In this document: positions 44,350 to 53,230 of the stretch, in pieces
Position numbering within the stretch: the stretch's first letter is position 1
Layout of the letters: every line of letters starts with the position of its first letter
From: Paenibacillus sp.
GTDB taxonomy: Bacteria; Bacillota; Bacilli; Paenibacillales; Paenibacillaceae
DNA length: 64,000 nt
Assembly: GCA_023512345.1 (NCBI GenBank)
Contig: JAILZT010000005.1
Coordinates: 248,001 to 312,000 of the forward strand
Direction: 5' to 3'
Program-made: the position numbers and the translations under genes
The notes under the pieces: model-generated
Databases searched by the model: none
What the model saw: only the letters and a program-made list of their open reading frames with translations
What the model was told of the DNA's origin: nothing

Positions 44350-47300
44350 TTGAGGTCTCCTTTTCGTCAGTAGGACTAGCAAAAGTCAGCTTCAGAAGCT
44401 CATGTACATCCTCTGGATTCAGCGTGATCCCCCCCAAGATCAGAAAGGTTGGCTGTGTCCAAGTGGTTTCTCCATTCAGAAGAGGAAGATTGTGATTCAC
44501 ACCGTGAGTGAATACCTTATTGTTCACATACGCCGAAGCCCTCTGATTGGGATAACTATGATAACTATTCACAATATGGAGCATATCCTTACGTGTTGCC
44601 GCACCGATTCGCATGATCCCCTTTGAATCAAGATGAGCTTCCAACTTCCCAAGAAGGAACTTGCCTTCCTCGGGGAATTCCATCCATCCTTCTGAAAATA
44701 CAGTCGAAGGCTTGAAGTAACTCTCCTCATATAGTGAATAATGAGGCAGAACCACTCCACTTCCATTGGTCACCGAATGGTGCACACAGAGTACAGGGAC
44801 GCCGGGCAGCATAAGGTAATGCTGGTTGATTGTGATCCCCCTGTTTACTTGCTGCTTCTCAATGGAAGTGGTTATTCGCAGTCCCTTCCAGACGTTGCCT
44901 TGAACATCAATCCGCTTCACCCATGCTGCGGATCTCGGCTCCTGCTGCCGACTGAATCCACCCATGCCGGGAATTCCCACGCCGAGTCCACCGTGCCAAG
45001 GATTCCACCAAGAACGCGGGACCGCTTCCGGATAGGAACTGTCCAGCCATTCTACCCCTAGGTGTTTCAGGGAATGCACGACACTTCCGAACTCAGGGGC
45101 TGCCGCTATCGAGAGAACACCATTGCTCACCGTGTAAATGGAACCCACCGTGCCTTCTTCCATCGTGCAGTTGACGGTTGCTTCCGTCTGAGGGAACCAG
45201 AGACCCGACCGCTCCTGAACTCGATCCTCTCCGCGATAGACAACCCGTACCTTTCGTCCGGATTCGCTATGACCCGGCGATTCCATTTCCTCAGGTGGGA
45301 GCTCAAAGTCTGCAGAGCGTAAATCTTGCTCCCTTTGCAACTCGATGCAAGCCGCTATCCGCTCTGTTCCGTCATCGTTTTGCACATACAGTTCGAGGCT
45401 CCCTGCAAGCGGAATCATCTTTCGTTCGATTAGTTCTGCATGAAACGCCCCCGACGCAAATGGATTTCCGCCGCCGAGCGTTAATTCCAGATGATCGTCC
45501 AGTACCGGTACGACCGAATCCCGTTGCCTCCGTGCGAAGGAGCGGAATTCCGACCACTTGGTGAATGTGTTTAGAGCAAACACAGTCGCCTTTGTCCGCA
45601 CGACATCTCCGGCGGCAATTCGGCCAAGATTATGCTCCAGCCCAAGTGGGTATTCCGGGCGGAGCAGCTTCAGAGAAGGATCCCAGCAAATACCGCATGT
45701 GACGTTCTCTTCCTTGCAGAACAGCCAGTTCTCCGTTATCTGGGAGCTGTCCCAACGATTCGGATCGCCGGAGTAAGCATCGCCCATGTCCACGTAATGG
45801 CCCTGGTATGGCAGGATAAGTCGTTTGCCAAAGAAGCCGAAATTCGTCAGCACATACATATTCTCATCCAGCGCCTTGCTGCTTGTATTGCAGATCTCAT
45901 GATGAAACTCAGTAATTCCGTTTGCAAACAGCCTGGCCACCGTTTTTATCTCCAGACCCGGGAAGTTTTCCGACTCGTAGAGGGCTTCTAGAACCTGGCT
46001 CTCCCCTTGTGAATATATCTTCACTTCTTTGGCCTGTTTCTTGGAGAATTCTTCTGCGAACGGCTTGCCTAGCTTCGGATAGGTCCACCAGAAGTTATGG
46101 GTGGAGCCGGGGTATTCAATCCAGATTCCATTGTCGATCTTGTTCAGATGTAGGGAGAATGCGCCGTTCACGGCGACCCACTGATCCCCCTCCTGCCCGC
46201 CAAAGCGGCCATGCTTTCCCTTCATTAGGACGGATAGTTTGCTTGTGAAGGAGACAGCTTTCTTTCCAGCTGGAACGGCCGTCACCTCAACATCCTGTGA
46301 GTAGAGCCCGTAAGAACGCAGGGTGAAGGGTACCGGGACAGCAGCCTTACTCTTAGCCGGAAGCGTGAAGCGCACCTCACGATCCGCCCATTCAAGGAAT
46401 CCATCCTCCGGTAAGTCAAAAGCGAACTCTGCTTTCGAAGCAAAATTATTCTCCACGTTCAGGTACAGTTCGGACGGAAGATCCGGGTAGAGCTCCTGAG
46501 TTGGCAGCACTATCTTCATCTTAACCGGAAATTTCGGAGCGATGCCAATGCGGAACTCTGCTCGCTTGCCACCGATGATCCATTTGCTCATAACAACCGG
46601 ATGGGTCTTCTTATCATTCTGCTCCTCCCGAACAGGGTCAAGCTCGAAATAACCCTCGACGATAACCTTCTCTCCCGGAGCGAGTGTTTGTGCAGAGGAA
46701 AGGGCAAACCTGATATTCTTATCGTTCTGGCCCTTGATTTCAATCGCCAGCTCGGAAGCAGAGCGATTCTTGATATGATAGCGAATCTTGTAGGCGGAAC
46801 CGAAAACAAGATCGTGGTCGTCAATCTCAGTAGATATTTCATAATCGGGAGTATCAAGAGCGGTTAGCCCGCGGCCAGTCTTCTCGAATTCTGCCCGCAA
46901 GGTGAGGTCTCCCTTTTGCCAAGTGTAATCAAAGAAATCAAAACCACGCTCCCGTCGACCATCCGGCTGGATGGGGAGTTCTCGGGTGCTGTCTGCGTAC
47001 CAATCCAGCTCATCGAAATAGGGAGCAAGCGCTTCAGTTTGCAGGACGGTCGGAATGAAGTTCATCAAATGGACGTAATCTTCATTTTTTTCCCAGAAGA
47101 ATCCGCATTTCTTATACATCGGTACAGCCTTGGTGTTGCCTGCCCAGGTAAACAAATCGAGACGCGGCCAACCCGCTTCGACAGTTTTGCGTACGGCGTT
47201 CAAAATCAGATTGCGGCCTACCTTATAACCATGAAAGTCGGGTCGCACATTTAATAGCGGTACATACAAGGCTCCTTCATCTTGACGGTAGTGTGCAAAA

Positions 47301-47515
47301 CTGCAGAAGCCGACCACCTCGTTGCCATCAACGGCGATAAACACATGAAGATTGGATGAAATCTCCATCTCTCGACGCACGCTGTCCTCTGTTCTCTGGT
47401 TGGTGCCGCCACCCCAGCTTTCGTTACTGCGGTTCCACATCTCAGCGATCGCTCCAGCATAGGAAGGATCGTATTCGATAATGCGGATCTGTTCCGCAGT
47501 TGCATTTGCTGTCAT
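44336..47515 (-). CDS. Very large GNAT acetyltransferase fused to beta-sandwich domains
   Basis: 1,059 residues, cytoplasmic (no signal peptide), AAGGGG before the ATG. An acetyltransferase domain is at about 10-155 (VFIAVDGNEVVGFCSFAHY, VRPDFHGYKVGRNLILNAV, KAVPMYKKCGFFWEKNEDY). Ig-like/NEW3-type segments follow at about 210-440. A long C-terminal half recalls galactose-mutarotase-like or carbohydrate-active beta-sandwiches (GIWIEYPGSTHNFWWTY, ITEFHHEICNTSSKALDENM, SWWNPWHGGLGVGIPGMGG). The C-terminal family is not one I can name. GC-richer than the adjacent accessory region. Translationally coupled to the amidohydrolase. Confidence 0.8.
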   Translation of the reverse strand: MTANATAEQIRIIEYDPSYAGAIAEMWNRSNESWGGGTNQRTEDSVRREMEISSNLHVFIAVDGNEVVGFCSFAHYRQDEGALYVPLLNVRPDFHGYKVGRNLILNAVRKTVEAGWPRLDLFTWAGNTKAVPMYKKCGFFWEKNEDYVHLMNFIPTVLQTEALAPYFDELDWYADSTRELPIQPDGRRERGFDFFDYTWQKGDLTLRAEFEKTGRGLTALDTPDYEISTEIDDHDLVFGSAYKIRYHIKNRSASELAIEIKGQNDKNIRFALSSAQTLAPGEKVIVEGYFELDPVREEQNDKKTHPVVMSKWIIGGKRAEFRIGIAPKFPVKMKIVLPTQELYPDLPSELYLNVENNFASKAEFAFDLPEDGFLEWADREVRFTLPAKSKAAVPVPFTLRSYGLYSQDVEVTAVPAGKKAVSFTSKLSVLMKGKHGRFGGQEGDQWVAVNGAFSLHLNKIDNGIWIEYPGSTHNFWWTYPKLGKPFAEEFSKKQAKEVKIYSQGESQVLEALYESENFPGLEIKTVARLFANGITEFHHEICNTSSKALDENMYVLTNFGFFGKRLILPYQGHYVDMGDAYSGDPNRWDSSQITENWLFCKEENVTCGICWDPSLKLLRPEYPLGLEHNLGRIAAGDVVRTKATVFALNTFTKWSEFRSFARRQRDSVVPVLDDHLELTLGGGNPFASGAFHAELIERKMIPLAGSLELYVQNDDGTERIAACIELQREQDLRSADFELPPEEMESPGHSESGRKVRVVYRGEDRVQERSGLWFPQTEATVNCTMEEGTVGSIYTVSNGVLSIAAAPEFGSVVHSLKHLGVEWLDSSYPEAVPRSWWNPWHGGLGVGIPGMGGFSRQQEPRSAAWVKRIDVQGNVWKGLRITTSIEKQQVNRGITINQHYLMLPGVPVLCVHHSVTNGSGVVLPHYSLYEESYFKPSTVFSEGWMEFPEEGKFLLGKLEAHLDSKGIMRIGAATRKDMLHIVNSYHSYPNQRASAYVNNKVFTHGVNHNLPLLNGETTWTQPTFLILGGITLNPEDVHELLKLTFASPTDEKETSNADH

Positions 47516-47643
47516 GAACTCATCCCCTTATTTTTCAAATATGAGTATGTATTCTACAACTGTAATGAAATAGTCTATTATGAGTTCTTATTATACTATA
47601 ATTTGGAAGATTATGACAAGAAGCATAACTCTTACTCCCCAAC

Positions 47644-47676
47644 AAAAAAACTTCCGCCAGCACAAAGCCGCAGAAG
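47644..47676 (-). terminator. Terminator after DapA-family gene
   Basis: Minus-strand CTTCTGC (47670-47676) pairs with GCGGAAG (47651-47657), one G-T pair, then seven T. Confidence 0.7.
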
Positions 47677-47732
47677 CTTAATAGATAATTTAAAACTGGC
47701 CCTATCATTATTAAACTAACATTCCTCGATAG

Positions 47733-48626
47733 TTAAGTAACAAGCCCTATATGGGTAAGAATTTTTGATAGAGCTAGACGAGCTGTCTCATTTAATCCTT
47801 GCAATGGTAGCGGTAGACTCGGACTGTCAATCAACCCTTGCATTTCCGCCACGGCAGCAACTACGCGCAGACTACCATACTTTTGAAACATCTTCCAAAG
47901 AGGGTCAAGTCGGGCGGATTGACTTTCAGCTTCGACAGAACGTCCAGTATGAGCCGAACGCGTTATTTTCATACAAATATCTGGATATAACCCACCAAGT
48001 ACTGAGTACCAAGCATCGCATCCTGCATTTAAGCCAACTGCAGCATACGCGTCGCCACTAACCCCTATAGTGACATCAGACGGAATATTCGCACGTAACT
48101 GCTCCACTCTTTTCTTAGCTGAAACCAAATCCACTGGAACCCCAGGGATCTTAATCGAACGGACATTTTGTAATCTTGCGATTTCCCCGTGCAATTCATT
48201 ACTGAATCGAAAGTGAGTGGTACTTGGATTATCATATACACACAAAGGAACAGTAAGAGTATTTGTTACCGTTTCATACAGTGAGAACACCTCATCTTCG
48301 GTTAATTGCTGATATGAGACAGGTGCTAGAAGAACCCCATTTGCTCCTGCTTTTTGGGCATCTTCTGCTAAATAGAGCACATCGCGAGTACGCAAAGCAC
48401 TAATTCCAATCATTACAGGAATCCCCTCGGCGTGCTCAATTGCGAGTTGAATAACACGAAGGCGTTCTTCTCGATTGAGATAAACATAACTTCCAGTCGA
48501 TCCTAAAACACCGATTGAATCTACTTTTGCTGAGGTTAAACGTTTGAGCAGTCGTATAAAAGCCTTTTCATCTATCCCTGACTCATTCATTGGAGTTAGT
48601 GGAAATGCAGATAAGCCTGTAAACAT
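47733..48626 (-). CDS. DapA/NanA-family class I aldolase
   Basis: 297 residues. Schiff-base lysine in RSIKIPGVPVD (about 158-168), catalytic tyrosine in PLCVYDNPSTT, and the GxxGS-type phosphate loop in GVLGSTGSYVYL. Acts on a 2-oxo acid; the family includes dihydrodipicolinate synthase, N-acetylneuraminate lyase and 2-keto-3-deoxy sugar aldolases, and the sequence alone does not decide which. A degenerate cassette-border repeat (TTCCTCGATAGTTAAGTAAC) lies just past its stop, so it may also be a transferred cassette. Confidence 0.88.
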   Translation of the reverse strand: MFTGLSAFPLTPMNESGIDEKAFIRLLKRLTSAKVDSIGVLGSTGSYVYLNREERLRVIQLAIEHAEGIPVMIGISALRTRDVLYLAEDAQKAGANGVLLAPVSYQQLTEDEVFSLYETVTNTLTVPLCVYDNPSTTHFRFSNELHGEIARLQNVRSIKIPGVPVDLVSAKKRVEQLRANIPSDVTIGVSGDAYAAVGLNAGCDAWYSVLGGLYPDICMKITRSAHTGRSVEAESQSARLDPLWKMFQKYGSLRVVAAVAEMQGLIDSPSLPLPLQGLNETARLALSKILTHIGLVT

Positions 48627-48848
48627 AATAAAAACACCCTTTCAATAGACATAGGCTGGAATAGAAGAAATACTTTAGTTACGACCATTAATCTAACTCA
48701 TAAAAAAAAGACGTAAAGAAATAGTACATTATTTTTGTTGTATTTACAACAAAAAACCTGCAGGCTTTTCAATACTAAACAGATAATGTTGTATATTTAT
48801 CTTCTTATTCTTCTTAAGGAGTTTTATATATTGTAAGACATTAAACGG

Positions 48849-49973
48849 TTACCCCTCACTAATAAGAGGGAATCTATAAATTGTCCCGTCTCTAACATAT
48901 TCATTCTTAAAGAGTAAGGAATCTCCCTCACGCTTTATGAATTTTAAATTGTCACCATAGAACGGAATGTCGTTCGTTTCAGCATATTCCTGCTGTTCGG
49001 TGTTCAATAGCTTTTTATACAACAATGTCTTTGCTCCAGTCTTACGATCAATAAGCATAAGAATCCCTTTTTGATTGGGTCGAATCAGCAAAAAATCATC
49101 ATCCATTCCTTCTACCAAGTATTTATCGATTTCCCCACCAAGTTTGTTCAAATCAATAGTTTCGGTCACGTTACCCGTTCCATCCTCTATCAACCGCAAT
49201 GTTTTTCCATCCGTAAGCAATAGAGTGTTGTCATACATTTTCACGTTATTTCCAAACCTTATGTGGTACCCCACACTTGCCTGCCGTATGACCATTCCGT
49301 TCTTAATCACTAACGTGTGCCATTTATTATTAATATGGGGTTCCCCGTAAATATCCGAAATGGTCAGGTAAATTAAACCCGCTGGGGACTTTTTAAAGTC
49401 AAAATTAACGATGTCATAAAGCTCTGAGCCGAGACTTGCCAAAAGATGTGTTTTTCCTGATGGATCAGTGACATATAATTTGCCAAGAGTTTTATCGACT
49501 GAGTAAGTAAGTCCACCAAATTTGGCACTAGCACTAGCGTAGGACAGAATCCCTTTTGCCTTAAAAACAGAGTGGGCTGCGTCCCAACTCACCGTTTCAC
49601 CTCCCAGGGACTTTACTAGGAAGCGGGCAGGCACATATAATTGCTCCTTAAATTGAAAAGGGCTCCCTCCTATATCAACCACTTTCCCATCTAGTACGCC
49701 TTTCGTACTCCCGATAGAAACAATGATCGATTTTCCCCAGCCTACAAACTGTGCCCGCTGGTGTAACTTATCCCATGTGACTTGAAGACCAGCTGCCTCC
49801 CAGTGGCTAGCAGAAACATAAGTTGTTCCTTCCTTGAGGAGGGCTGAACTTGTGCTTTCCCCGCCGTTATTTAAAGAGTAAGTAAAGGTTGCGGATGTGG
49901 CTGCACTTGAGACCGAAGGGATAAGCAGTGAAGCAGCAATAATAGGTGCTATTATCCATATTTTATTCATCAT
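48849..49973 (-). CDS. Secreted protein with copper-amine-oxidase-N-like domain
   Basis: 374 residues from ATG 49973 (GAGAGG upstream); its start overlaps the stop of the preceding gene as ATGA. Signal peptide (KIWIIAPIIAASLLIPSVSSAA), then a stalk domain at about 40-145 with TYVSASHWEAAGLQVTWD and LYVPARFLVKSLGGE, common in Paenibacillus surface proteins. The rest is repeated beta structure of about 200 residues resembling a propeller. Probably extracellular and cell-wall associated; function unknown. Confidence 0.8.
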   Translation of the reverse strand: MMNKIWIIAPIIAASLLIPSVSSAATSATFTYSLNNGGESTSSALLKEGTTYVSASHWEAAGLQVTWDKLHQRAQFVGWGKSIIVSIGSTKGVLDGKVVDIGGSPFQFKEQLYVPARFLVKSLGGETVSWDAAHSVFKAKGILSYASASAKFGGLTYSVDKTLGKLYVTDPSGKTHLLASLGSELYDIVNFDFKKSPAGLIYLTISDIYGEPHINNKWHTLVIKNGMVIRQASVGYHIRFGNNVKMYDNTLLLTDGKTLRLIEDGTGNVTETIDLNKLGGEIDKYLVEGMDDDFLLIRPNQKGILMLIDRKTGAKTLLYKKLLNTEQQEYAETNDIPFYGDNLKFIKREGDSLLFKNEYVRDGTIYRFPLISEG

Positions 49974-50536
49974 TCCATTCCTCTCTTCAGGCTCACCCAT
50001 TCTTTGTATTCTGGTAAAGTGTATTCGTCAGTTTTTACAACCGTCCATTGATTGTTCTTAAATTCTAAGAAGATCTTAATTAAATATTCCCCTCCAGACT
50101 CATCAAAATCATTTTTTAAATAAATGATACTTCCATGAACAAGTACTACCACTTCATTTTCGTTTATTATTTTTACTTTAATTCGTTCATAACTTTCAAT
50201 ATTAAAATTAGCATCTAACAAATCAAAATTTCGATTTAAAGATTCAACCTCATTTTTCTCAATATTGACTCCTTGTTCGCTATCTACATTATCTTTTAGG
50301 TTTCTGTACTTATCCCAAAGAATATTTATATCACTGTTAACCACAGCTTGTGTTCTATAATACATGTACTCTATTACAGGCGTTATATATTTTACCCACT
50401 CAGATGATTTTGGTTCTTCAAAACCTTCCATTTCTATTTTAGTATTAAGGTTTTCTGTTATACTTTTATTTTGCTGACATCCGACTAAAGATATTAATAT
50501 AACAACCAATATACTTCTTAAAAGAAAAATCTTCAT
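49970..50536 (-). CDS. Lipoprotein, hypothetical
   Basis: 188 residues, lipobox ISLVGC (Cys20). Mature part mostly helix then beta strands (YERIKVKIINENEVVVLVHG, LKIFLEFKNNQWTVVKTDEY), like small SnoaL/NTF2-like or DUF4878-type domains; not certain. Overlaps the following secreted-protein gene by 4 nt, suggesting a joint role at the cell surface. Confidence 0.7.
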   Translation of the reverse strand: MKIFLLRSILVVILISLVGCQQNKSITENLNTKIEMEGFEEPKSSEWVKYITPVIEYMYYRTQAVVNSDINILWDKYRNLKDNVDSEQGVNIEKNEVESLNRNFDLLDANFNIESYERIKVKIINENEVVVLVHGSIIYLKNDFDESGGEYLIKIFLEFKNNQWTVVKTDEYTLPEYKEWVSLKRGME

Positions 50537-50582
50537 GTTCTACCCCCTCTATAATATGACGACTTTAATTTCCATAAGTTGC

Positions 50583-50682
50583 ATTTGTTTGCAATACCCT
50601 TACTTAGTTGAATGAAAAAAAGAGCAGCTGCCGCGGCAACTGCTCCAATGTGGTAAACTTACGTTTACTTCAATAATATTTG
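50583..50682. repeat. Cassette-border element outside the main array
   Basis: Left repeat CCTTACTTAGTTGAATGAA, hairpin AGAGCAGCTGCC...GGCAACTGCTC (one C-A mismatch) and right repeat TACGTTTACTTCAATAAT just before the stop of the methyltransferase gene. Same layout as at 32569-32663. Confidence 0.65.
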
Positions 50683-50687
50683 AGTTA

Positions 50688-51290
50688 TTACCTCGGATTT
50701 GCCCAAATAAGATGAACCATGTTAAGCCAGCGGCTTTCCACTTTATTAATTTGGAGACCTGACTCTCGGATCAGTCCTAAAATATTCCTCGTATGGTGAC
50801 ATCCATAGGCACGATAAAGAAGTGGATTCAGTGCTTTTTGGGCAGTAGAAACCGCAAGGTTCGAACTGATCCCATGCTCCAACAAAAGGATTTGCCCTTC
50901 TGGTTTGCACCAACGTTTGATTTTTTTCAACACCATTAAGGGATTGTCATAACTGCAAAATGATAACGTAGAGACAATGGTATCGAACGATTCATTGGGA
51001 AAATCCACTTCTTCAATATCTGAACATATATAATTAGCATCAATCCGATGATTTTTTGCCGCTTTTTTTGCTTTTTCGAGCATAGCCTCACTAAAGTCAG
51101 TTGCAGTAACCTTTACCCCGGAAGGATAATACGGGAAATTAGCACCTGCCCCCACTGCAAGTTCAAGCACCTCGCCTTTCGCATGACTTAACAAATGTTC
51201 ACGAAAACGTTTTTGGCTGGGGTCCCCTGTTTTTTTCTCATACTGAGTAGCTTGCTTATCGAAGATACGTATTAACTTCTGCTTCTCCAT
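50688..51290 (-). CDS. Class I SAM-dependent methyltransferase
   Basis: 200 residues from ATG 51290 (GGGAGGGG ribosome binding site). Motif I VLELAVGAGANFPYYP, VTATDFSEAMLEKAKKAA, and FDTIVSTLSFCSYDNP. The C-terminal HGISSNLAVSTAQKALNPLLYRAYGCHHTRNI resembles phosphatidylethanolamine/small-molecule methyltransferases of the UbiE-like group. Cytoplasmic; substrate unknown. Confidence 0.88.
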   Translation of the reverse strand: MEKQKLIRIFDKQATQYEKKTGDPSQKRFREHLLSHAKGEVLELAVGAGANFPYYPSGVKVTATDFSEAMLEKAKKAAKNHRIDANYICSDIEEVDFPNESFDTIVSTLSFCSYDNPLMVLKKIKRWCKPEGQILLLEHGISSNLAVSTAQKALNPLLYRAYGCHHTRNILGLIRESGLQINKVESRWLNMVHLIWANPR

Positions 51291-51410
51291 CGATTCCCCT
51301 CCCACATCCAATTCCTAAATCCTTCCATCGAAAACTATTCGAGAAATCCATTAAGTTCTCCTTCTTAAACTTCTTAATTATTTCATAGGCCGTACCTTTT
51401 AAAAAAATCT

Positions 51411-51430
51411 TTGACAACCTGCAGTTGTCA
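51411..51430 (+). promoter_or_regulatory. Inverted repeat over a -35 box upstream of XRE gene
   Basis: TGACAAC (51412-51418) and GTTGTCA (51424-51430) form a perfect inverted repeat separated by 5 nt; TTGACA (51411-51416) could be the -35. The nearest TATAAT is 25 bp away, so the promoter spacing is abnormal without an activator or an alternative -10. Candidate autoregulatory operator. Confidence 0.5.
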
Positions 51431-51499
51431 TATCTGCTAACTATAATTGGTAGTAAAATGGAGACTGATTCGATATCCTGATATCAAGAGGTGAAGGAA

Positions 51500-52180
51500 A
51501 TGAAATTTCAAGATAAGCTGCAGATTCTGCGGAAAGAAAAGGCACTTTCTCAGGAAAAATTGGCGGAACTCATCGGGGTTTCGAGACAAGCCGTTGCTAA
51601 ATGGGAGGTGGGTCAATCCTACCCCGATATGGTGAACCTCATCGGATTAAGTGATTTATTTCGGGTCAGTATTGATCATCTGGTCAAAGAGCATACCGAC
51701 GAAAATTGCCTGTTTGACAGCGTCCAGAACCACTTGAAACCAGATAATTCCGTAATCGATTTTCTATGCCGGGCTAAGAAATCCACTTATGCAGCAAAAG
51801 GAGCAGAGGCCGAACCTTCCAGACTCGGGTCCCATGACTTGCATTACACAGAAGGAATGCTTAGCTATATGGATACCTATCTGGGTGGGGAGAAGTTTGC
51901 TGGAGAAGAAGCAATATGGTTGGAGAATCAGCCTTTATGGTCCATGAATTATGCCGGACGTATCCTTGCCGAAGGTTTCAGCGGCGATTTCCTGAAGGAA
52001 GCTCTGAGCCTGGTGCCTCAAGAATATCCGTATCGGGGACCCTTGCTCCACCATAATGGAGATTACACCTACCACTGTGTGGTAACCGGGAATTTTGAAT
52101 GGTTCCAAGGCTATGAAGAGATCTTCTGCAAAAACAATAAAGTGTATGAATGTATGTTCCATGGCGGAAGTATCAAATGA
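51500..52180 (+). CDS. XRE-family regulator with DUF5680 domain
   Basis: 226 residues from ATG 51500; the GTG three codons earlier overlaps the AGAGGTG ribosome binding site. HTH at about 5-60 (LQILRKEKALSQEKLAELIG, VSRQAVAKWEVGQSYPDMV). C-terminal DUF5680 from about 85: FLCRAKKSTYAAKGAEAE, SHDLHYTEGMLSYMDTYLGG, PYRGPLLHHNGDYTYHC, WFQGYEEI. The C-terminal domain probably senses a ligand. Targets unknown, but an inverted repeat sits in its own promoter. Confidence 0.88.
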   Translation: MKFQDKLQILRKEKALSQEKLAELIGVSRQAVAKWEVGQSYPDMVNLIGLSDLFRVSIDHLVKEHTDENCLFDSVQNHLKPDNSVIDFLCRAKKSTYAAKGAEAEPSRLGSHDLHYTEGMLSYMDTYLGGEKFAGEEAIWLENQPLWSMNYAGRILAEGFSGDFLKEALSLVPQEYPYRGPLLHHNGDYTYHCVVTGNFEWFQGYEEIFCKNNKVYECMFHGGSIK

Positions 52181-52193
52181 CTACACAAAATTA

Positions 52194-52526
52194 TTAATCA
52201 ATAATTTCCCCTAATTCTTTTAATGCCGTATATATTTTAGTATCGACTCTAGGATCCTGATATTTCTGATATGTTATTTTGTACCTATCGTTCTCACTTT
52301 CTTTATCCCACATGGAATAAATTTTCGGAATATCAGGATTAAATAAAGATGATACATAAGACCAAAAACTCCCTAGGTAGATTCTTTCATTATCCACAAC
52401 TATAACAAAAGGTTTACCACCTCCCGGTACTTCCCCGTCTAACCTTTCCTCTAAACTAATACCTTCTTTTATTGTGAATTCATGTTTTGTCCAATTGTAT
52501 GTTCTAATTTCCTTGTCGGTAAGCAC
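52194..52526 (-). CDS. Hypothetical protein, 110 aa
   Basis: Globular, no signal. EVPGGGKPFVIVVDNERIYLGSFWSYVSSLFNPDIPKIY and a lysine/tyrosine-rich C-terminus. Converges with the XRE gene with a gap of 13 nt. The start ATG has only a weak ribosome binding site. Not recognised; immunity-like size. Confidence 0.5.
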   Translation of the reverse strand: MLTDKEIRTYNWTKHEFTIKEGISLEERLDGEVPGGGKPFVIVVDNERIYLGSFWSYVSSLFNPDIPKIYSMWDKESENDRYKITYQKYQDPRVDTKIYTALKELGEIID

Positions 52527-52625
52527 GGGTATAGTTTCTAATGGAAGATCATAACAGTTAGAATTATAAATAATTTAAATTTTGATGATATCATAAAAAA
52601 CCCCGTTTCTACTTTTAGCTAATTT

Positions 52626-53135
52626 TTAGTCGTATTGCCATACTAGTTGCCCTTTCCTCATTTTAGCTATATAGATTATTTGCCCTGTATGATAATGAAC
52701 CTCTCTAACCATTGCTACCATAAGGTTAAGTGCTGTTGTCTCGTTATTAACTTGGCTATATGTAAGCGGAGGCAAATTGAGAAAGGGTTGAGTCAATAGC
52801 AACTCAGGATTTGACCTCAGGTGTTCAAGATACTGTATGAGTATATCGAATGCTTCCTTTGTCATTTTGTATGCTTGTTCTTTGGACACTTCAAGCCCTC
52901 GTTCAAATTCCTTTTCCCGATCTCTTGTGTCAGGTATATTCAAAAAGATGGTTTCAATTCGTGAATGAACTGCTCCTCTAATATGTGCAGCAAGATTTGC
53001 AATGCTGTTACTTTCAGGGATTGGCGACCAAGTAATATCTTCTTCAGACAGTTGTTCAATCGCTTGAAGTGTCCATTTCTTTTCAGACCTAAACTTAACT
53101 AACATACTCTCAATGAGTTCCAAGGCAATATCCAT
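52626..53135 (-). CDS. DinB-like / DUF1572 protein
   Basis: 169 residues from ATG 53135 (GAGGGG ribosome binding site). Four-helix pattern with conserved histidines for a metal: IANLAAHIRGAVHSRIE and MVAMVREVHYHTGQIIYIAKM. Fits DUF1572 within the DinB/YfiT superfamily of metal-dependent thiol-transfer-like proteins. Function not established. Confidence 0.85.
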   Translation of the reverse strand: MDIALELIESMLVKFRSEKKWTLQAIEQLSEEDITWSPIPESNSIANLAAHIRGAVHSRIETIFLNIPDTRDREKEFERGLEVSKEQAYKMTKEAFDILIQYLEHLRSNPELLLTQPFLNLPPLTYSQVNNETTALNLMVAMVREVHYHTGQIIYIAKMRKGQLVWQYD

Positions 53136-53230
53136 TGACACACCCCTCAATTCTGAATCTTTTATAGTTGATTATGAAAGGTTCTATGTAATAGAATAGA
53201 TTAATTAAAAGAAAAGGATGCGCATAAACC

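Noticed and set aside
45178-46248. Several plus-strand frames of 85-130 codons
   Set aside because: All are antisense to the continuous 1,059-codon GNAT-fusion gene, with Arg/Ser/Pro-rich composition typical of shadows.
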